Assembly (NCBI GenBank): GCA_018221105.1
Contig: JAAOYA010000009.1
Coordinates: 1 to 64,000 of the forward strand
Direction of reading: 5' to 3'
DNA: 64,000 nucleotides
DNA from: Candidatus Woesearchaeota archaeon
Lineage (GTDB): Archaea > Nanobdellota > Nanobdellia > Woesearchaeales > JAAOYA01
The translations under genes and the position numbers were made by a program. The notes below the pieces were generated by a model that was not told the origin of the DNA, searched no databases, and was given only the letters and a program-made list of their open reading frames with translations. The first letter of the stretch is position 1. The number at the start of each line of letters is the position of its first letter. Shown piece by piece: positions 59,715 through 64,000 of this stretch.

Positions 59715-60638
59715 ATGACAAAAAACAATACAACAACAATTTCTGTAAAGGGAATGACTTGCACAAATTGCAAAAACAAAATCATGACAGAGCTAAAAAA
59801 ACTCTCGGGAGTAAAAAAAGTTCAAGTAGACCTGATTGACGACACTGCAACAGTAATATACAACAGTTCAAAAACCACAAAACAAGAACTTAACAGTGCA
59901 ATAAAAACAGCAGGTTATAATACAGGGCTTTCAAAAAAGCACAAGACAATCATCGAAGGCTTAACATACGGCCTAATGCCCCACATAGGCTGTATTGCCT
60001 TCATTATAGGCTCAATTTTAGGCGTTACAGTACTAATGCAATTTTTCAAACCACTACTTATGAACAGATACTTTTTTCACTTTTTAATACTGCTTTCAAT
60101 CGGTTTCGCAACACTTTCATCAGCATTATACCTGCGAAAAAACGGTTTTTTATCAGTCAAGGGCATTAGAAAAAAATGGAAGTATCTAAGCACGATGTAC
60201 GGTACGACAATAGGAATAAACCTAATATTGTTCATGCTAATATTTCCACTACTAGCAAATGTTTCAGTAAGTGCGACAAGTGCTAATAGTATAACAGGCA
60301 ACGCAGTATTAGATTCTCAAAGCGCTTCAACAATCACAATAGCTGTAGATATCCCGTGCCCAGGCCACGCGCCACTAATAAGCGAAGAATTAAAAACAAT
60401 CAATGGAGTGCAAAGTATTAAATTTAAATTTCCAAACAAGTTTAATGTAGCCTACAATTCAGCACTGACAAGCAAAGAACAAATGCTTTCGCTTGAAGTA
60501 TTTGATGAGTACCCTGCAACAGTATTAGAAGAACAATCAAACAGTGGTGGGTTGCGACAAGTAGACAGCCAACAACCAACAGCAAACAGCGGAGGCACTT
60601 GTGGCGCAACTGCTGGCAGTTGCGGATGCACAGGTTAA
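59715..60638 (+). CDS. HMA-membrane-HMA-like fusion with a Cys-rich tail
   Basis: The protein has 307 residues. HMA domain (VKGMTCTNCKNKIMTEL...SGVKKVQVDL), three to four membrane helices, ANSITGNAVLD, a second HMA-like fold without C-x2-C (AVDIPCPGHAPLISEELKTINGVQSIKFKF), and a tail GGTCGATAGSCGCTG. The N-terminal part resembles Atx1-like domains and the helix set resembles mercury/copper uptake proteins. Predicted: carries metal between the outside and cytoplasm or presents it to CopA. Confidence 0.72.
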   Translation: MTKNNTTTISVKGMTCTNCKNKIMTELKKLSGVKKVQVDLIDDTATVIYNSSKTTKQELNSAIKTAGYNTGLSKKHKTIIEGLTYGLMPHIGCIAFIIGSILGVTVLMQFFKPLLMNRYFFHFLILLSIGFATLSSALYLRKNGFLSVKGIRKKWKYLSTMYGTTIGINLILFMLIFPLLANVSVSATSANSITGNAVLDSQSASTITIAVDIPCPGHAPLISEELKTINGVQSIKFKFPNKFNVAYNSALTSKEQMLSLEVFDEYPATVLEEQSNSGGLRQVDSQQPTANSGGTCGATAGSCGCTG

Positions 60639-60657
60639 AACAGGAGGAAAAATAACA

Positions 60658-61383
60658 ATGGCAAAAAAAACAAAAACTGATGACAAACTAACATTTTTAT
60701 ACTGGCTAATAGGACTAACACTAGTCTTGAGCGTAATAAACACTTACAATATAGTAAGCTTAAACAATCGATTCAGTGGAGGAACTGAATTAATAGAAGA
60801 AGCAATCCAGGCAGCGCCAAGTGGCGGTGACACTGTACCGAGCGCTCCAACAAAAGTAGACGTCAGCGCAGACGATGACGCTGTCAAAGGATTATCAAAC
60901 GCTCCAGTGACAATAATAGAGTTTAGTGATTATCAATGTCCATTCTGTGCACGTTTTGCAGAGCAGACATTATCACAAATAGAACAAAAGTACATCAACA
61001 CTGGAAAAGTAAAACTGGTGTATCGTGATTTTCCACTAAGCTTTCACGCAAACGCACAAAAAGCAGCAGAAGCAGCAGAGTGCGCTGGAGATCAAGACAA
61101 GTACTTTGAATACCATGACGTACTGTTTGAAAAACAAAGCGAGTGGTCCAATATTGGCGTAAGCAAATTCAAAGAATACGCTGCTGATTTGAACTTAGAT
61201 CAAACAGAGTTTGACACATGTTTAGACACTTCAAAACATGCAAGCGAAGTACAAAAAGACTTTGCAGACGGTCAAAAAGCTGGAGTTACAGGAACACCGG
61301 CATTTTTCATAAACGGCGTCAAAGTTGTCGGAGCACAACCATACACTGTTTTTGAACAAATAATAGAAAACGAACTAAAATAA
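60658..61383 (+). CDS. DsbA/BdbD-like thiol oxidoreductase, membrane-anchored
   Basis: The protein has 241 residues from ATG 60658, preceded by GGAGG. N-terminal membrane helix (FLYWLIGLTLVLSVINTY), then a thioredoxin-fold domain with active site SDYQCPFCARF and a cis-Pro loop GVTGTPAFFING. Thioredoxin_4 members oxidise or isomerise disulfides outside the membrane. Context suggests it keeps Cys in the metal proteins or in the Cys-rich secreted paralogues in the right state (inference). Confidence 0.88.
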   Translation: MAKKTKTDDKLTFLYWLIGLTLVLSVINTYNIVSLNNRFSGGTELIEEAIQAAPSGGDTVPSAPTKVDVSADDDAVKGLSNAPVTIIEFSDYQCPFCARFAEQTLSQIEQKYINTGKVKLVYRDFPLSFHANAQKAAEAAECAGDQDKYFEYHDVLFEKQSEWSNIGVSKFKEYAADLNLDQTEFDTCLDTSKHASEVQKDFADGQKAGVTGTPAFFINGVKVVGAQPYTVFEQIIENELK

Positions 61384-61396
61384 ATCTGGTGAAACT

Positions 61397-61843
61397 ATGA
61401 AAAAAACACATGTAATAATATTAGCGATAGCTGTACTAGCAATAGGAGCTGCTTTGATGAAAGGCTCGATAACTGGTGCGGCAACAACAAACAACGGACA
61501 ATTAACAATACCATTAAGCGAACTATCAAATGACGCTAAATGGTACGAGTACGATGTAGGCGGCAAAACAATAAAGTTTTTCGCAGTAAAGAGTGGCGAT
61601 GGCAGTATAAAAACAGCCTTTGACGCTTGCGATGTATGTTATCGTTCAGGCAAAGGTTATCGCCAAGAAGGCGATTATATGGTGTGCAACAATTGTGGCA
61701 ACAAATACCTAATAAGTGATTTGGGAACAAAAAACAAAAACCCTGGCGGTTGCTGGCCAAGTTTCTTACCAAGCTATGATGACGGGCAAAACCTAATAAT
61801 TGCAGTGTCAGACCTAAAAGCAGGAGCTATTAGGTTTGCCTAA
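61397..61843 (+). CDS. DUF2318-domain exported protein
   Basis: The protein has 148 residues. Signal/anchor start HVIILAIAVLAIGAALMKG, then SITGAATTNNG, and DUF2318 features: FDACDVCYRSGKGYRQEGDYMVCNNCGNKYLISDLG, with two C-x2-C pairs. DUF2318 proteins are found with FtrC-like metal uptake. Coupled to DsbA-like upstream (13 nt). GGTGA lies before the ATG. Confidence 0.85.
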   Translation: MKKTHVIILAIAVLAIGAALMKGSITGAATTNNGQLTIPLSELSNDAKWYEYDVGGKTIKFFAVKSGDGSIKTAFDACDVCYRSGKGYRQEGDYMVCNNCGNKYLISDLGTKNKNPGGCWPSFLPSYDDGQNLIIAVSDLKAGAIRFA

Positions 61844-61850
61844 AAGCAAT

Positions 61851-61860
61851 TCTTTTATAG
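61851..61860 (+). promoter_or_regulatory. TATA box for copA
   Basis: TCTTTTATAG is about 25 nt before ATG 61879. It indicates a leaderless copA mRNA separate from the DUF2318 gene, and it decides ATG 61879 over the later 61888. Confidence 0.55.
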
Positions 61861-61878
61861 AATACTACTATTAAATTG

Positions 61879-64000
61879 ATGAGCAGAATGAAAAAAACCG
61901 TCAACATCAAAGGAATGCACTGCGCATCATGCGTGCTAAACGTAGAAAAAAGCCTGAAAAAAGTATCTGGAGTTAAAAGCGCAGCAGTAAACCTAGCAAG
62001 CGAGAAAGCAACGGTAGAAATAGACAAAACAGTAACACACGAAAAATTAGCAAAAGCTGTCAAAGATGCAGGATACGACATAGAACAAGAAATTGATGGA
62101 TCAATATTAAATTTAAAAGTTTTGGGTATGGATAACGCGCACTGCATAGGAATTGTAGGCAGCGCATTAGACAAACTTGATGGCATAATAAACAAGGAAT
62201 TATTGCCAACACAAAAAGCTAAAATAACATATAATCCAAAAAAACTTGACACTGCAAGAATTCAACAAGTAATCAAAGATTCTGGCTATGAGAACTTTTT
62301 AGATACTGAAAGTGAAGATAAAGAAAAAAAAGCTCGTGACAAAGAAACCAAAACACTAAAAACAAAAACCTACACCGCACTAATTCTAGCACTGCCACTA
62401 TTGTATTTTGCAATGGGAGAGCATTTAGGACTGCCAATATCACAATATATAATGCAAAACATGGCATTAATACAGTTTCTAATAACAACTCCAATAATAC
62501 TAGTCGGTTACGAGTTTTACACCAAAGGAATAAAATCAGTAATCAAAGCAAAAACTGCTAACATGGACACGTTAGTAGCAGTAGGCACAGGCAGCGCGTA
62601 CTTGTACAGTTTATTAGCAGTCTTTAGTGGCAAAACAACAGACTTATTTTTTGAAGTTGCAGGAATACTAATAGCATTCATATTACTGGGGCGCTACCTT
62701 GAAGCTAAGGCTAAAGGCAAGACCAGTGAAGCAATAAAAAAACTTATTGGGTTGCAAGCAAAAACAGCTATAATAATTCGCAAAGGTAAAGAACTCACTG
62801 TGCCAATAGAACAAGTTGTTCTAGGAGATATTGTGATAGTCAAGCCAGGACAAAAAATTCCTGTAGACGGAACAGTTATCAGCGGTCACTCTTCAGTTGA
62901 TGAAAGCATGGTAAGTGGTGAGCCAATACCAGTAGAGAAAAGTAAAGGCTCAAAAGTCATTGGCGCGACAATCAATAAAACAGGCAGTTTTAAATTCAAA
63001 GCAGAAAAAATTGGTGCTGACACTTTTTTGGCACAAGTCATTAAACTAGTAGAAGAAGCTCAAGGCTCAAAAGCTCCAATACAACGATTAGCTGACGTGA
63101 TAGCATCGTATTTTGTTCCAGTAGTTGTTAGCATTGCAATAATAGCATCAACAATTTACTTTTTTATCAACGGCTTTGCTTTCGCGCTAAGCATTTTTGT
63201 CGCAGTACTAATCATTGCTTGTCCTTGCGCTTTAGGCTTGGCAACGCCAACAGCAATAATAGTAGGAACAGGTCTTGGAGCACAAAATGGAATATTGTAT
63301 AAGAATGCTGAGAGCTTGCAAAAAGCGCAAAAACTTAACACAATAGTATTTGATAAAACAGGAACAATCACAAAAGGAGAGCCAGCAGTCACTGATATTG
63401 TAAGCTTATCTGCAAGAAAACAAAATGAAATATTGCAATACGCTGCAATTTGCGAAAAAAACAGTGAACACCCACTAGCAGAAGCAATACTGCAAGCTGC
63501 CAAGAACAAAAAAATAACAGTTGATAATCCAACAAAATTCATCTCAATTACAGGAAAAGGAGTTCAAGCAACCTACAAAAACAATCAATTATTGCTTGGC
63601 AATACAACACTGTTCAAAGACAAAAAAATAACAGTTGACGCTCAAACAACAACAAAAATTGATACTTTAGAAAATAACGGCAAAACAGTAATGCTAATAG
63701 CAATCAACAAAAAACTTGAAGGTTTAATAGCAGTCGCTGACACATTAAAAGAAAATTCCAAAAACGCAATCAAAGCATTAAATGATTTAGGACTTCAAAC
63801 AATAATGATCACAGGGGACAATCAAAAAACAGCTGATGTGATAGCAAAACAAGTCGGAATAGATAAAGTTTTAGCGCAAGTTCTGCCACAAGATAAAGCA
63901 AAAAAAGTAAAAGAATTACAAGAACAAGGAAGTATTGTTGCAATGGTCGGTGATGGAATCAATGACGCTGTAGCACTAACACAAAGCGATGTAGGAATAG
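61879..64000 (+). CDS. copA: Copper-type P1B ATPase, 3' end outside the window
   Basis: This gene is missing from the track because it runs off the end. 707 codons are present. HMA1 ([22 protein letters not shown]), a second HMA-like domain that lost C-x2-C ([19 protein letters not shown]), membrane helices, transport motif [14 protein letters not shown], phosphorylation [34 protein letters not shown] and [16 protein letters not shown] and SEHPL mark Cu+ pumps. It exports Cu(I) using ATP. Reading frame stays open to 64000. Confidence 0.94.
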   Translation, partial: MSRMKKTVNIKGMHCASCVLNVEKSLKKVSGVKSAAVNLASEKATVEIDKTVTHEKLAKAVKDAGYDIEQEIDGSILNLKVLGMDNAHCIGIVGSALDKLDGIINKELLPTQKAKITYNPKKLDTARIQQVIKDSGYENFLDTESEDKEKKARDKETKTLKTKTYTALILALPLLYFAMGEHLGLPISQYIMQNMALIQFLITTPIILVGYEFYTKGIKSVIKAKTANMDTLVAVGTGSAYLYSLLAVFSGKTTDLFFEVAGILIAFILLGRYLEAKAKGKTSEAIKKLIGLQAKTAIIIRKGKELTVPIEQVVLGDIVIVKPGQKIPVDGTVISGHSSVDESMVSGEPIPVEKSKGSKVIGATINKTGSFKFKAEKIGADTFLAQVIKLVEEAQGSKAPIQRLADVIASYFVPVVVSIAIIASTIYFFINGFAFALSIFVAVLIIACPCALGLATPTAIIVGTGLGAQNGILYKNAESLQKAQKLNTIVFDKTGTITKGEPAVTDIVSLSARKQNEILQYAAICEKNSEHPLAEAILQAAKNKKITVDNPTKFISITGKGVQATYKNNQLLLGNTTLFKDKKITVDAQTTTKIDTLENNGKTVMLIAINKKLEGLIAVADTLKENSKNAIKALNDLGLQTIMITGDNQKTADVIAKQVGIDKVLAQVLPQDKAKKVKELQEQGSIVAMVGDGINDAVALTQSDVGI

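Noticed and set aside
59700-59715. GTGAAAC next to the HMA start as another operator
   Set aside because: It is part of the ribosome site GGTGA just before the ATG, so the match is probably coincidental.

Overview
The window looks like one contiguous piece of a low-GC archaeal chromosome. Archaeal hallmarks are many: uL1–uL10–P1 ribosomal genes with an archaeal acidic P-stalk tail, uL16 (L10e), a class I CCA-adding enzyme, Orc1/Cdc6, a family B DNA polymerase relative, DRG and Nog1-like GTPases, the PIN–PilT–KH ATPase, archease with RtcB, tRNAs with bulge-helix-bulge introns, and TATA boxes about 25 nt before leaderless ATG codons. Dense overlapping genes, secreted proteins rich in N-glycosylation sequons, an ITG-x-A motif and pilins with an R-G/S-x-[LI]-S/A-x-N-[AI]-I-V-V start suggest a DPANN lineage of the Woesearchaeota/Pacearchaeota kind. 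That placement is inferred from style, not from a search.

Layout. 1–5.2 kb: end of an unknown gene, cca, a nucleotidyltransferase, a small exporter-like membrane protein, a MoxR-type ATPase with its vWA partner, and a PnuC-like mini-protein. 5.2–8.5 kb: a beta-helix/TSP1/PGF-pre-PGF surface protein. 8.5–13.4 kb: a minimal ThiI, a DHH phosphoesterase, tRNA-Gly with an intron, an HD hydrolase, and a tightly overlapping PIG-L, GT4, DUF504-like and SpeD-like operon. 13.4–16.3 kb: rpl1–rpl10–rpl12 behind a candidate autoregulatory hairpin, then a COG1340 coiled-coil gene. 16.5–20.1 kb: a B-family polymerase whose active-site residues look lost, facing a three-gene pilin operon. 20.2–24.3 kb: uL16, MscS, Nog1-like GTPase, a stomatin-like protein, and divergent initiator tRNA-Met (intron) and tRNA-Ser. 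24.4–33.1 kb: a transglutaminase-fold exoprotein, DRG GTPase, a membrane-tethered winged-helix regulator, an exported DUF5667-like protein, a circularly permuted GTPase, small unknowns and the PIN–PilT–KH ATPase. 33.2–37.3 kb: phosphoenolpyruvate synthase and a GAPDH with an acidic N-terminal extension of about 215 residues. 37.3–46.5 kb: a polytopic membrane protein convergent with a 2392-residue surface protein that overlaps its upstream HTH gene. 46.6–50.1 kb: two Cys-rich secreted paralogues, a RelE-like toxin–antitoxin pair, Orc1/Cdc6, and an untracked 50-residue Cys protein. 50.2–57.7 kb: a 2-oxoacid:ferredoxin oxidoreductase operon with an extra membrane gene inside it, archease–rtcB, a CNNM transporter and an FNR-type flavoprotein. 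57.7–64 kb: a metal (probably copper) locus.

The most system-like region is 57.7–64 kb. Two membrane-embedded winged-helix regulators, a Met/His-rich exported protein, a Met-rich SHOCT protein, an HMA–membrane fusion, a DsbA-like thiol oxidoreductase, a DUF2318 protein and a CopA-type P1B ATPase sit together. Two promoter regions there carry GAAAC/GTTTC elements, four of them at 20–22 nt spacing, which suggests one regulon. The biochemistry of this set is inferred from families and motifs. The order and the repeats are read directly from the sequence.

No CRISPR array, insertion sequence or rRNA was seen, and no stretch over 300 bases lacks a gene.
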